Of a stretch of 64,000 nucleotides of DNA, positions 1-10,793 are shown one piece after another (position 1 is the first letter of the stretch; every line of letters begins with the position of its first letter). A model generated the notes under the pieces. It had not been told where the DNA came from and made no database searches. It saw only the letters and a list, made by a program, of their open reading frames with translations. Source of the stretch: Leptobrachium leishanense. Lineage: Eukaryota; Chordata; Amphibia; Anura; Megophryidae. A program made the position numbers and the translations under genes. Location of the stretch: positions 243,137,721 through 243,201,720 of the forward strand of contig CM019067.1 in NCBI GenBank assembly GCA_009667805.1, read 5' to 3'.

Positions 1-1350
1 TTGAAATAAAATGTTGTATTGGGAATTTTCAAGACTATTTGAAGTAGGTAGTCAAGTCCAAAATACAGAACTGTGGGAACACATCCCTCCAAGGAATCAA
101 TTTCGTTGTATCCATTGTCTGCACTAAAATTTGATATTGATAATAAAACCATCACCAGGAGGGTGATGATATACAGTAGCTGCAAGATATGAATATTTGT
201 AAATTAAACAAAAGAACATACCAATAAGTTGTCCAGGGAGTGCACATGATTTTCCAGATATAATCACATTTATTTACGTTGTCTTGCTTGTTAAATTTGC
301 TTTTCTGGGTCTTTTTTCTGCTACAGCAGTAAGTGCATTATATAAGGCCTTTGTTACACACAAGATACCGATCATTATTATAAATATTCTGTAGCTTTCC
401 AATGTGACAACATGTAAGTATAACATGTTTCTGAAGGACAGAAGAACTATACATCTTTTGGGGGTAATGCAAATCCCTTCTTTGAACTCAAAGCCTGTTT
501 TTTCATATGTAACATTTAAATACAATTGCAGTGAGATACTACACACCTTCACACCAATGCCAACAATCAAGGCAGCCATCAGGGGGTGGCAACCCATGAT
601 ATGAACAGGGGCCCAGTGGCTCCAGGGGGCCCAGGCCAAATCCTGTGCAGTTTGTCTAAGCGCCACAGACATAAGATTACTCTATGCCACCCAGGACTGG
701 CCCACCAAGATATCAAGAAATGTCCCGGTGGGTCGAGGTATCACGGGTTGGTAACTGTGCTCTGAGTCATACCTGAGGGAGTGATTAGTATGGTCTACAC
801 CAGGTTGAGGTGTCTTCCAAAGGTCTCTCACATGAGAACACATTTTATCCCCATACTGGAGGGGTAGAGTTCATTCGAATGGACAGCTGATTGAAGGGGG
901 GGGGGCGCCCGAGCAATGGTTTATTAAAGGGCCCCAAGTATTCTGATGGCAGTCTTGCCAACACTACATATGCCATTACTAAATGTTACCAGTTTGCATA
1001 TCCTTCCTGTAAATCTTATATACTGCTAAGTGTGAACAGCTTTATTGTCATCAAAGTAGCAACAATTTTTTTGTTGTCATTCACAATCAAGCCAACATGC
1101 TTTATTAAAAGGATTTGATAGTACAGGGTGATTGATATAGACACAAACACAAGGCATTCATTATAGATCCAATATAAACAAAAGGAAATTAATGAGTGTT
1201 TCATGATATGTACCTCCTCTTTTCTTGATCACAACACACTACAGCACATGCTGTAATCCGCCTCTAAGTGGAAGCACAGCCACAACAACAGCACAGCCAT
1301 GAGAAAAGTTTTTCAATGGAACAAAACAACTCGATGATGCGGAACTGACA
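1..1350. other. No recognisable gene; unassigned sequence
   Basis: I see no coding pattern or repeat that I can name here. The longest open frame is 132 codons on the minus strand at 274-672, with no domain I recognise and no splice or codon-bias support. The 540-680 stretch is more GC-rich and may be an old repeat. Confidence 0.5.
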
Positions 1351-1356
1351 CAGGCT

Positions 1357-1690
1357 TACTTACAGTAAGATGGCACAACATGCCACACATCACATGAGTC
1401 AAAGATGACGATCCAGAGTTTTTTCGAGGGCCATGTCATTTTCAAGAATCATTGGCCATCCTGGGCACTCCTAATCTCAAGAGCCTTTACTGTTTTTTGT
1501 GAAGCTATCTTATGGAACGAGTGTACCGTTACAAGCCCCGTATGATTGACACTTTAGTGAATAACATTATCAATGGGATCCAAAACATTGATGATGCAAT
1601 GTTTAGATGCGTTAGCAGCAATATGCAGCACAGTGTCAACACGTGCCTAACAAAAAACAGTCACTTCCAGCACTTGCTGCGATGAGATGT
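1357..1690 (+). pseudogene. Decayed mariner-type (IS630/Tc1/mariner) transposase, C-terminal half
   Basis: A conceptual translation that starts at 1357 and changes frame once, near 1452-1460, resembles the C-terminal half of a DDE transposase of the mariner-related kind. The first stretch reads YLQ-stop-DGTTCHTSHES and runs to KNHWPS. This matches the second catalytic Asp block (QQDGA..H) and the WPP lead-in to the third. After the frame change comes PNLKSLYCFL-stop-SYLMERVYRYKPR, aligned with the family pattern SPDLTPLDFFLWGYL..VY..KPR. The tail NIINGIQNIDDAMF to HFQHLL fits the family C-terminus, and a TGA follows at about 1689. Two internal stops, one frameshift and loss of the third catalytic block make it dead. 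No upstream half or terminal repeats were recognised. The superfamily is fairly sure, the exact clade is not. Confidence 0.6.
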
Positions 1691-2015
1691 GCACAACATA
1701 AAAGGAGATATTTCTTGAAACTCTCATTAATTTAGAATCATTCATGTAAGATCTATATAACTAACTTTGGAACTGATTCAATATGATTCATATTGAATCC
1801 CACAACATACAGATATTATACCTATTACCAGTTGCATCATAATCCCATTGAAATCTGTGAAAGGCTTGCCAAATAATGTCAATATATTTTATAAAAATAT
1901 GTATCAGCCTGACTGCAGAGTATGTAATATTAAATGTAATACAAGATGGAAGAAACAGTTCAAAAGATAAGATAGCAAGCATATATGCAGTGGCTGACAG
2001 ATAACATGCAGAAAC

Positions 2016-2895
2016 TACAGTTACAGGTACTTACACAGCACCAACAGATTCCGTAGCACTTTACGGCCCCTATTACATACCTAACGCTAACGATAGCGCT
2101 CACCTGGGTGAGCACTACCGTTAGCTGCGGTATTAGCTGCCTATTACATTCAAAACGAAACGGGTTAAAAAACCCATTTGCGTTTGGTACCTTGCGCTCC
2201 TCTGCGCGAGTTTAGTGCACTTTGCGCTCCCTATGCTTAACATGGGGAGCGCAAAGCGTTAATCAGCGCTGGATTACAATGTCCCAGCGCTGATTATCGC
2301 CTGGCTCTGGTCAACGAAAAGTTAACCAGAGCCAGGACCTGGTGTTAACGGATTCCGCTGGTGCAGAATCCGTTAACACCAGCTGAAAAAAACGCAACAT
2401 ATACTCACCCTCTGTCCTGCGGCGAGGACCGCGGCTCCGGTCGCCTCCTCCGGCCGGCGGGAGCAGGGAAAGACAGGGGGAAAAAGTCCCCCCTGTCTCT
2501 CCCTGCGTAGCACTACGCAGACTGGCCGGATCTCGCGATGCGAGATCCGGCCATCACGTGACCGGCAGAGAGGACCTCAATGGAATCGCGAGTATCCAGA
2601 ATTTTAACGCTCAATAACAATGCAGGCAGCATTGTTTGCGCCTGCATTGTAATCTGGCGTTAAAACGCGGGAGCAAGGGGGGAAACTTCGGCTGCAGTTT
2701 TTCCTCCCCTGCGCCCGCGTTTTAACGATAAGAGTGTAATAAGGGCCTACAATGGGGAAAGCACAAACATGAGACATAATAAATAAAGATACGTTAGGTG
2801 CAGACGACCCTGCCCATAAGACAATTGTCCTGCTAAAGCAGCACTTGAAACAAGTGCTCAGCCAGACACCCCCGTGAATTTACAATCTAAAGGAC
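2016..2895 (-). mobile_element. LINE/SINE 3'-tail copy, split by a MITE
   Basis: On the minus strand this carries the tail pattern (ACGGAA-TTGTTGGCGCT-TTATAA-CTTGTAACTGTAA) also found at 10540-10652, 19322-19488, 30201 onward and 63456-63596. The left part (2016-2064) and right part (2751-2895) are colinear with the uninterrupted copy at 19322-19488, including the AAGCACAAACATGAGACAT and GTGCTCAGCCAGACA blocks. Between them lies a 683-bp element flanked by TAC on both sides. It is a non-coding retroposon tail, probably from the L2-type LINE at 30.2-31.1 kb or a SINE sharing its end. Confidence 0.65.
2065..2747. mobile_element. MITE with GGCCCYTATTACA termini and TAC duplication
   Basis: The termini are imperfect inverted repeats (GGCCCCTATTACATAC on the left, GGCCCTTATTACACTC on the right when reversed). 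A 3-bp duplication TAC lies at 2062-2064 and 2748-2750. The inside is GC-rich and palindromic, with GCGCTCCCTATGCTTAAC shared in diverged form with elements at 10.8, 14.1 and 15.5 kb. It encodes nothing. A 3-bp target duplication is consistent with PIF/Harbinger, but the terminus is not one I can name, so the superfamily is inferred. Confidence 0.65.
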
Positions 2896-4250
2896 AGAGG
2901 TATGTGAAACAAAAGGGAGCAGGAGGAGTGTGGAGTTGATAGCCAGATATAAGATTTCATGGGAAGAGCTAGAACCTTGGGCTAATTAGGGTGATTGGCA
3001 AAGTGGAAGCAGCTGGAAAGGAAGCTACAAATTTTAGACTCGTACTGGGTTGGATGGTGGGTGGGACAGCAGAGTCCAAATGCAGGCCCTGTGGCAGAGG
3101 ATGATGTAAGATGGATGCATAGGTTCAACTACAAACGTCAGCAAGAAAAAGAAACATAAGCATCATACTGCAGCCCATATAACCTTTTTTAGGTGAAAAA
3201 TAGACCAGTAGGCAAATCCTATGTGTTTTGCAGCTCAGGTTTCTGTCTTCCTGTTTCTTACTCTGTAATATGATATCAATGCTTCTCCTACATAAGGCAG
3301 TGACTAGGAGCAGGAAGACGAGTCTGCAGAACGCTGAAGGCTCCTGAATACAAGGAATTAAAAAGGAATAAAAAGAATTAACAACCTGTAGATGTTTTAC
3401 TTTACTTTGAAAGCCAATAGAGTGTCCTGGTAAAGAAATTAGAGGTGATATTGGGACACATCTGTAGCTTGTAATGTTCACTTTTTCTTGTTTATTATTC
3501 TGTTGTAGGTAGTTTGCACCAATGCTTCCACAATATGGACATCATCGATTCAGTTGTGTTCTGCTGTAGACCTGAATGTCATTAGTATCCATCCTGTTGG
3601 TCTTCACTGTTATGAAACGCAGTCAGCCTTTCCAAAATATGTGCGTTGAAGCAAGGTTTCTGCATGAACAACTACATCGAAGATTGTGCTGTGTGGTATG
3701 CTTAATGAACAGATGTAAGGTTGAGATTGACAGGCTATGGTTTGATTGTTTTGCTAACCATAACAACCCTGGGTTATGTTCAACCCAACAATGGTTTCTT
3801 TATTAAACTGGAATTTGCTTCTTTTTCTCCTCTGAACCTCTCATTGAGCTTAAAACATAACCATATAATTTACCTTTCCAATTTTACCTATTTATTTGTT
3901 CATTTAGTTACTGTGCTAGAGCATTGCACATGATATTCTTTTTTAAACACTACCCTAAATACACTACATAGACGTGCAATCAGATGAGCACAGTGTGGTG
4001 TTAATTAAAGAAAGTGGAAACACACTGGTACAAATCGATTGCCAAAATATATATTTCTCTCTATGGGTCTTTAATCATTTGCCCCACTACTATATTAAAG
4101 TAAGACCAATATAAATACTGTGGTTGCCAGCCCAGCCAATGCCAATATGCATTCCTAACCTAATTCACTTGTGTTTAGGGCATAGTGGGGATCATCAAAA
4201 AAGTCTCAAGTGCACAGAACTGATTCTAACCTATCTTCCTGTCCCTATTT
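2896..4250. other. No gene; unassigned sequence
   Basis: Short open frames only (at most 118 codons), none with a recognisable domain. No repeat homologous to others in the window was noticed. Confidence 0.5.
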
Positions 4251-4713
4251 TTAACCCCTTCACTACCAAGTGATTTTCCGAAAAAAACATTGTCAGAAAC
4301 CAGTGTTGTTTTGAAAAATCATTATTGATTAATTACAGTGTAACACATAGCTGTTACTGTAAATAACCTATTTGGCCAGTAGATGGCACCATCTACTGCC
4401 AAAATGAGTTACAGAGGTTTGAGCAGCAGGTCTATTTTTTTCTCACTGCATCGGCTGCTGACTGCTGCTGAAAGCCCAATATTTCACAGCATTCAGCAGC
4501 TGATTTTACAGTTTTAGCTTTTTTGGCATTATACACACAGAGCTAAATCTTTGGGGGCACCTTCTGAAGCCCTAAAGCAAACAAAATTTATTTGCGGCAA
4601 AAAATGTAATTAGCTTTTGGACTGCAGATTAGCAGATCAAGATATCTCTATCGGGGCACCAGATGGCACCTTTGAAGCCCAAGATATCTTGATCTCGGTA
4701 GTGAAGGGGTTAA
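4251..4713. mobile_element. piggyBac-type MITE (TTAA-flanked)
   Basis: TTAA at both ends (4251-4254, 4710-4713) abuts a 13-bp inverted repeat, CCCCTTCACTACC and GGTAGTGAAGGGG. TTAA target duplication with CCC-starting termini is the hallmark of piggyBac-derived elements. The interior is non-coding. It includes a GGCCAGTAGATGGCACCATC segment and a diverged repetition of the motif AGATATC. A second copy, with a different right end, is at 8087-8677. Confidence 0.75.
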
Positions 4714-4849
4714 GTGTGTGGTAGATGATTTGTTTAATCAATTACTGTAAATTTATCACAGCTTGTAACTTTCTTGTCTGACAAGCAGCTTTACTATATA
4801 GTGGGTAGAGTAACATCTATCAATCCTGGTCAAAGCACCTGTCCAGTAA

Positions 4850-5298
4850 GGCTGGGGTCAGACGAGCGTGATTTCTACGGACTGTACGTCCGTGCAGTAC
4901 GGACATCGTCAGTACGGATGACGCAGTAGTGGTCACACAGTCCGTTTTTTCACTGAAGTTATTTTTTGACGGATGTAGGAGGGGAAAATAAATTACAATG
5001 AAAAAACATTCTGTCCGTCAAAAATGCTGGACGTATAAATGCAGTCCGTCTGACCTCGCTCCATCACTCACACACAAAGCTATGCAGACGTTGTGGACGC
5101 AGCGCACTCCGCACGTCCGTTCTAGCAGTATTACGTTCCTGCCTAACCTGCGTCCGTTTGCCGCGGCCGTTGTGCGTCCGCAGTTCAGTGCGGACGTACT
5201 TCATGTGTCAGGCTCCAATGGACTTACTTTCATGCTATCACGGACGTACTTTTAGGCGCAATCACGGACGTGAACACTACACTCGTCTGACCCCAGCC
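4850..5298. mobile_element. Harbinger-like CpG-rich MITE, copy 1
   Basis: It is bounded by inverted repeats starting GGCTGGGGTCAGACGAG and flanked by TAA on both sides (4847-4849 and 5299-5301), a typical PIF/Harbinger 3-bp target duplication. The interior is unusually CpG-rich for this window, with many CGTCCG or CGGACG hexamers. An 85-codon open frame lies inside but shows no domain. Copies are at 9358-9824 and, in opposite orientation, from 63597 to the window end. Confidence 0.75.
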
Positions 5299-5301
5299 TA
5301 A

Positions 5302-7287
5302 GTGTCCTTAAGCAGGACACCTAACATTACATACTTGCCTACCATATAATATGGGCGGCATAGCCTAACTACAACATTGCGGCTCTAAAACCATAGAAAA
5401 GCAGGTCGAACCTCAATACAATATCTCGAATTTACAACCTTGGAAAGCAGAAATTTGGAACTTGGCCAGAACACCTCACCAGTCCTAGGGCTATTTACTC
5501 AAGGCTGAATACAATTTTATCCCGTTAGTATACTTTTATTCGGCAACTCTATTATAAATAAAAACTGATCAGCTTGTCCACAGGCTATTGACTGTCTTCT
5601 ATGGTGATTTTCTAATGAAACACAGCTTTATGCTCCAGTGTAGTCTAACTTAAAAGGATTGATGGTATAGCATCATGTTAAGACCTATTCTGTAGGGCCA
5701 AGTGTTGTGGCAAGAGGAGGCAGTGGATTTCACCATCCTATTTCATGACGATAGGTAAGGTTACAATTTTTTTCAGCTAATTTTGCTTTTTTAGCTGCGT
5801 TTATATGCAATTTGATTTGATTTATTTCATTACCATTGCTGCACTTGAGATTAACAAGCTAAGTTGAACTCGCTAATTGTTCTCCGCCTGCCTGCACATT
5901 AGTGTTTCCTATACAAAGAAACTGTTAAGTTACAATGAGCAACTGTAACAGCTGAGCTGCAGAGGCGTATGTTGCTAGAATGGAATAAAAGTAAAGCCAT
6001 TAGAATTAAAGAGTGGGGATGTTATACTTTTAGCCTCACTCATTAATTCTTAAGACTCAGCTGGAATTATTATATGGCACATAGAATTTTCTTATTTATA
6101 CCGTTCACAAGGTGGTGCACTAAAGCATATTTCCGTGGCCATAAAAAAGAAAATGTGTGAGACTGTTCTCAGAATTTAATCAAGGAATAGCATTTAATTT
6201 TTTCTATTCTCTGTTTCAACTACTTGAAACCATTAAGGGCTAATTAATTAATTGTGATGCAATGATACCAAACTGAAATAATTACATTATATATAAAAAA
6301 AATGTGTATAAAAACTTTGTACTAATATATAACATATGAAGCGAAACATTCTCATTTTGGATATCTAACTAGGCTAACAGAGAATTGATTGATAGTTGAA
6401 AGAAAAGAATACTTAAATAAATATAAAGCTTTTGATCATGAGCTGAAGCGGTCATTTTGCTGCAAAAGTTCCATGTTTTGTCCTGTTATATAACCCAGAA
6501 TTATATACAGTATATAACATTTTTTTCCAAAAGTGTTCCAAGCATCTGGATTAGCTATAAATAGTCATCTGAATAAATATGTTTTGTTGATAATCTGGGA
6601 GAATTGCGCTATTATTAATGGGGTCAAAAAATATGAAAGGCTTTTGATTTGTATGACTCAAGGAACCTATATTTCTGTGAACTGTTCTAAAAAAAAAAAC
6701 CCAAAGGAAGTATGGTTGTACACACACGTTTGAAAATGGTCCTTTAAAAGCCCAGATGTGCTCTATTTTTACAGTATATGAGCAATAAATGTACAAATTC
6801 ACACACATGATAGGACCACCCTGTCACAAGAATGATACCAAGAAAAACAAGGCTGTCAGCAATTTGCTTTCAGAACTACTGCACGTCTGTTTAGCATACC
6901 TCGAAAAGAGCACGGTAGCATATGTCCCGAAACCGATGGAATTCTTAATTTACAATGTCTTTTGTATATCCAAGTACATGTAACCCAGCAGTCACTAATC
7001 CGCAGAAAATCGGACGGAAATACCTGGGTGCAAAAATTCATAAATAATATCCAAGATAAATACAGAATGGGTGCACTCACAGGGTTGTCACCATACAACT
7101 TCCTGTTCTTTATTTAAATATCCATTGATCATTTTGACTCTCTCAGGAGACTTCATCGAAAAAGAAAGTTGAAAAGTTGTCTCTTTTATATATGTATTTA
7201 TAAATAGTGTGGAGGCCTTTTATCTCACTTTTTGTCCTCCACTACAACCCTTGTAGATACTATATATAAATATATATACTGTATCTA
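5302..7287. other. No gene; AT-rich unassigned sequence
   Basis: About 2 kb of AT-rich sequence without a named repeat. Open frames are 88 codons or less and several overlap on opposite strands (6533-6808), as expected by chance. Near 7140-7180 the minus strand has a degenerate CGATGAA-stem-AAAA motif related to those listed for Penelope-type tails. Confidence 0.45.
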
Positions 7288-8086
7288 TATAAAGGTCATG
7301 CAGAAAATATTCAGACCCCTTCATATTTTCATATTCTATTTTTGGCACAACTTTTCCAAACATCATCTGAATTATTTTTCTTCTCATCAATTTTCTCTCA
7401 CTACCCCATAATAGAAAAGCAACACCCAGATTTTGGACAGTATTGCAAATTTATTAAGAAGGAAAAGCTGAAAAATGATATTGGCATCAATAGCATCTTT
7501 GTCTATTTTGATATGATATAACATGATTCGCCCACCTGGATTCAGGTAGTTTCTGACATTCATGTGTACAGATCCTCTCAAGCTCTGGTTATATGGGGAT
7601 TGTTGACGGACAGTCATTTTATGGTCTCTCCAATGATCTTCAATTGGGGTCAAGTCTGGGATTTGGCTGGGTCACTCAAAGAGTTGAACCAAAGTGACTC
7701 TTGTATTACCTTGTCTGTGTGCTCATTTTTTTTGAGAAAGGATTTTACCAGGAAGGATACATTGAGATTTCTCTCGTTTTCAAGTATGTCCTGGGTGGCG
7801 AGTATGTACCGTTAGGTGTCTTGCCCAAGGACACTTACTGGAGAGGTGCTCGTCGGGATCGAATTCATGACTCCACAGGCTCTCTCCACGCAGAGCAGTG
7901 ATGTTACTACTGGATGTCTACTCCACCCAGCCGGCATTGTTCTGTTGGAAGGTGATCCTTCGGCCTAGCCTGCGGTCCTGAGTACTCTGGGTCAGGTTTT
8001 CATTAAGGATGTCTCCTGTATTTTGCTGTTTCCAGCTTTCCTTTGTCCCTGACCTGTTTCCCAGTTCCTGATGTTGAGACACACTC
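7288..8086 (-). pseudogene. Tc1-like transposon relic, transposase C-terminus, interrupted
   Basis: The left edge (7300-7440) resembles the terminal repeat of vertebrate Tc1 elements with a TATTCAGACCCCTTCA motif. On the minus strand, 7540-7653 encodes TPIEDHWRDHKMTVRQQSPYN, matching the NPIEHLWRDLK block that holds the catalytic Glu of DD34E transposases. Further upstream in the gene (7935-8086 on the plus strand) the sequence continues with TGTTGGAAGGTGATCCTTCG, the usual antisense of the family. A 209-bp repeat (7726-7934) sits between these parts. The N-terminal half is absent: the relic ends at a TTAA element beginning at 8087. It is non-functional. Confidence 0.65.
7726..7934. repeat. 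Short interspersed repeat A, copy inside the Tc1 relic
   Basis: It begins T-rich, then TTTTACCAGGAAGGATACAT, and ends near CTCCACCCAGCCGG. Another near-complete copy is at 32518-32730, the first part recurs at 22961-23022 and the last part at 56846-56902. It interrupts homology to a Tc1 transposase exactly between GTGTGCTCA and CATTGTTCTG. The segment GGGATCGAATTCATG is weakly like a tRNA B box, so a SINE origin is possible but unproven. Confidence 0.6.
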
Positions 8087-8677
8087 TTAACCCCTTGACT
8101 ACCAAGTGATTTTCAAAAAAAACATTGTCAGAAATCAGTGGTTTTTTGTAAAATCATTTCTAATTAATTATACAGTAATGCATAGTTAATACTGTAAATA
8201 ACCTATTTGGCCAGTAGATGGCACCATCAACTGCCAAATTACAGAGGTGTGAGCTGCAGGTATTTTTTCCCCCTGCATTGGCTGCTGACTGCTGCTGAAA
8301 GCCTGATATTTCACAGCATTCATCAGCTGATTTTACAGTTTTAACTCTTTGGACATTATACCCACAGGGCTAAAACTTTGGGGGCACCTTCTGCAGCCCA
8401 AAAGCAAATTAAATTTGCTTGCAGGAAACAAATTTCATTTGCTTTTGGACTGCAGATCAGCAGATCTAGATATCTCAATATCGGGCACCAGATGGTGCCT
8501 TTGAAACCCAAGATATCATAATATCGGTAGTGAAGGGTAGTGAATTTACAGTAAGAAATATAATGGGTATAAGCTCAAATATTTCTTACTTTATAATTAA
8601 TTAAAAAATTATTTTACAAACAAAACACTTGTTTCTTACAATTTCTTTTGAAAATCACTTGGTAGAGAAGGGGTTAA
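8087..8677. mobile_element. piggyBac-type MITE, copy 2 with a replaced right end
   Basis: TTAA at 8087-8090 and 8674-8677. Up to about 8538 it is colinear with the 4251-4713 copy and reaches the same GGTAGTGAAGGG right terminus, but without TTAA. It then runs 137 bp further and ends in a second terminus. That terminus, reversed, resembles the left end beyond the TIR itself (CTACCAAGTGATTTTC). No coding capacity. Confidence 0.65.
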
Positions 8678-9354
8678 GAAATGGACAACTGGAAAATTTT
8701 GCCATTTAAGTGGACTATAAAGTGGTGGGGAGATTTTATTTTATTCTTTATATCTACTTTGATTGAAGTGCATGTTTCATATCAGTACTTTATCCCTGAT
8801 GAAGTCTTGAATGCTGAGACCCATATACTATTTTAATGCTCTTTAGTTTATATGATATTACCTCATCTTTAATGCAAATAGATTTCATATACTTTCAATA
8901 TTCCCAAATATTCAATAAGTCCTTCTTGCAACACGGAGCTCCAACGACATGGGTCAACTGTTCTTATCTTATGCAACACACTCTATTTCCTTTGTATTAT
9001 TCTTTTGGGTCAGGTTTATTTCGCCCTCCTGTTTTTTCACCTTTCAAAAATAGGTAGAGCCTGATATTCATATTATTGTTATTTATGTTATCACCTATCA
9101 AAAACCTTCAAATTCACATGGGCTTGTAGAGTTTTTATATACAATCTTGAGACGCTGGACAGTTTTGAATGGTGGTCATATATAAGGAATTGATTTAAGG
9201 AGCCGCACAAAAAATAACATATCACAGACATGAGGATCTTTTTCGTTTGCTTTTTCTTTGTAAGATTACGTCTTAATATTTTTATTGGAATATTGTTGGA
9301 AGATTTTAAAGAAATGTCGCTCTAGTAGAAAATACTGGAATATTACATTGCTGC
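8678..9354. other. No gene; AT-rich spacer
   Basis: Nothing coding. At 8796-8820 the plus strand carries CTGATGA-A-GTCTT-loop-GAGAC, one of the dispersed hammerhead-core-like motifs. A 73-codon open frame at 8836-9057 has no recognisable content. Confidence 0.45.
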
Positions 9355-9357
9355 TTA

Positions 9358-9824
9358 GGCTAATGTCAGACGAACGCAGTCTGATCGCACTCTGCGTGCA
9401 TGCATAACAGACAGACGTACTGACGGATGATACTGTAGACACCACACGATCTGTTTTTATTGTCGGACGTAGAAAAAAAACGGAACTATGGGAAATAAAA
9501 ATAATATGTAAAATGATAAAAATTTGAAGAGGATATGAAAAGCCATTGTGTGCGTCAAGGTGCTGGACGTCGCAAATGCGCTGCGTCTGACATCTCCCCA
9601 TCACTCACACAGAACGCTATGCAGACGTGGCGCACTCAGCACGTCCGTCTAGCGGTTTTACGTTCTTGCCTAACTTGCGTCCGTTTGCCACGGTCGTTGT
9701 GCGGGCGCAGTTCGGTGCGGATGCACTTAGTGTGTGGGTCTCTATTGATCATGATTCTATGCTACGACGGACATTAAACTGTGCGGCAACACGGACGTGA
9801 TCACTCGTTCGTCTGACACAGGCC
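9358..9824. mobile_element. Harbinger-like CpG-rich MITE, copy 2
   Basis: The inverted termini are GGCTAATGTCAGACGAACG on the left and GGCCTGTGTCAGACGAACG on the right when reversed. TTA lies on both sides (9355-9357, 9825-9827). It has the same internal order as the 4850-5298 copy: subterminal CGGACG motifs, an AT-rich patch, the GTGCGTCAAGGTGCTGGACGT block and ACTCACACA. Open frames of 112 and 80 codons overlap on opposite strands inside it and are by-products of base composition. Confidence 0.75.
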
Positions 9825-9827
9825 TTA

Positions 9828-10539
9828 ATCATGTTAAGCTGTTAAATCAAAATATAAATGAGATGGTAAGAAATCATTCTTTGCGTATCTTTGCTAATAT
9901 GAAGAATATGGAGTTCCATTCTGTAACAGGTATGGCTGATTAAAAAATTCCAGTTTGATCCAGTAGGTGGCATTCCTTCCACAGGGAAAACAAATATAAC
10001 ATTTCCATTTGATGTAATATCGCATGTCAAATGTGAATGGAATTTTTTTTTTATTATATTAACTACAGTTCATTTTTCATACTTTTACTTATGAACATTC
10101 TTTATTTTGTGTGGCGATATTCATTTTTAATCTGGACGCCACATGTATAACTTGACCATCTTACTCTTAAACAGTCAAAGTAAGCTGAATCTGGGTGCCA
10201 CTTGTCATAACATTATCATATATTTGTTTCTTTTTAACTTAATCAAGAAGAGATGTTAAACTATTCCCACTGAAAATCAGGATCCTCCTTTTATGCCACT
10301 TGAAAGGAAGAAGTTGTGGACCGGCCGTTTATTATTTAAAGCAGACCTGGAACCCCACGCTGCTGACATTTAGCTTTTTTTGTGAATACACACCCTCCTC
10401 ACCATTTCTATGCACATTGTAACAGTGTCATCTCAGCATAGTTTCTTTCATTTTTATTGAGGTGTATAGGTTCATCATTTCACAGTCAATTGTTTGAAGA
10501 AAATCCAGTTTTTGCATCCACGTACTGAATATCCTCTCT
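9828..10539. other. No gene; unassigned sequence
   Basis: I see nothing that can be named. Open frames are 62 codons or shorter up to 10420. Confidence 0.45.
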
Positions 10540-10652
10540 CCTACTGTTCTGTATGTGTAACGTGTATGTATATTTATTATTCTGTCTCTCCCGTTGCACA
10601 ACGCTACGGAACTTGTTGGCGCTTTATACATACTTGTAACTGTAATATATAA
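10540..10652 (+). repeat. LINE/SINE 3'-tail copy
   Basis: It carries the CGCTACGGAACTTGTTGGCGC then TTTATACATACTTGTAACTG tail shared with 19322-19488 and, reversed, with 2016-2064, 30201 onward and 63456-63596. It is short and strongly 5' truncated, as expected for a retroposed tail. Confidence 0.6.
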
Positions 10653-10793
10653 GCGATTAGCCACTCACGTTATGCTCGAAATGCAGTGAGTGTAAAATGA
10701 ATATTTGTGCTCAGAAAACAACAATGTAAAGTCATGATATTGCTTTGGTTGTTCCAGATAGACATCCATGAAGCTTTATAGACCTTATAGCTA

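Noticed and set aside
3125..3481. 118-codon open frame on the minus strand
   Set aside because: No recognisable motif and no sign of splice sites or codon bias. It is a chance frame.
7840..7900. tRNA gene suggested by a B-box-like GGGATCGAATTC
   Set aside because: No A box at the right distance, no cloverleaf that I can build, and the segment is part of repeat A.
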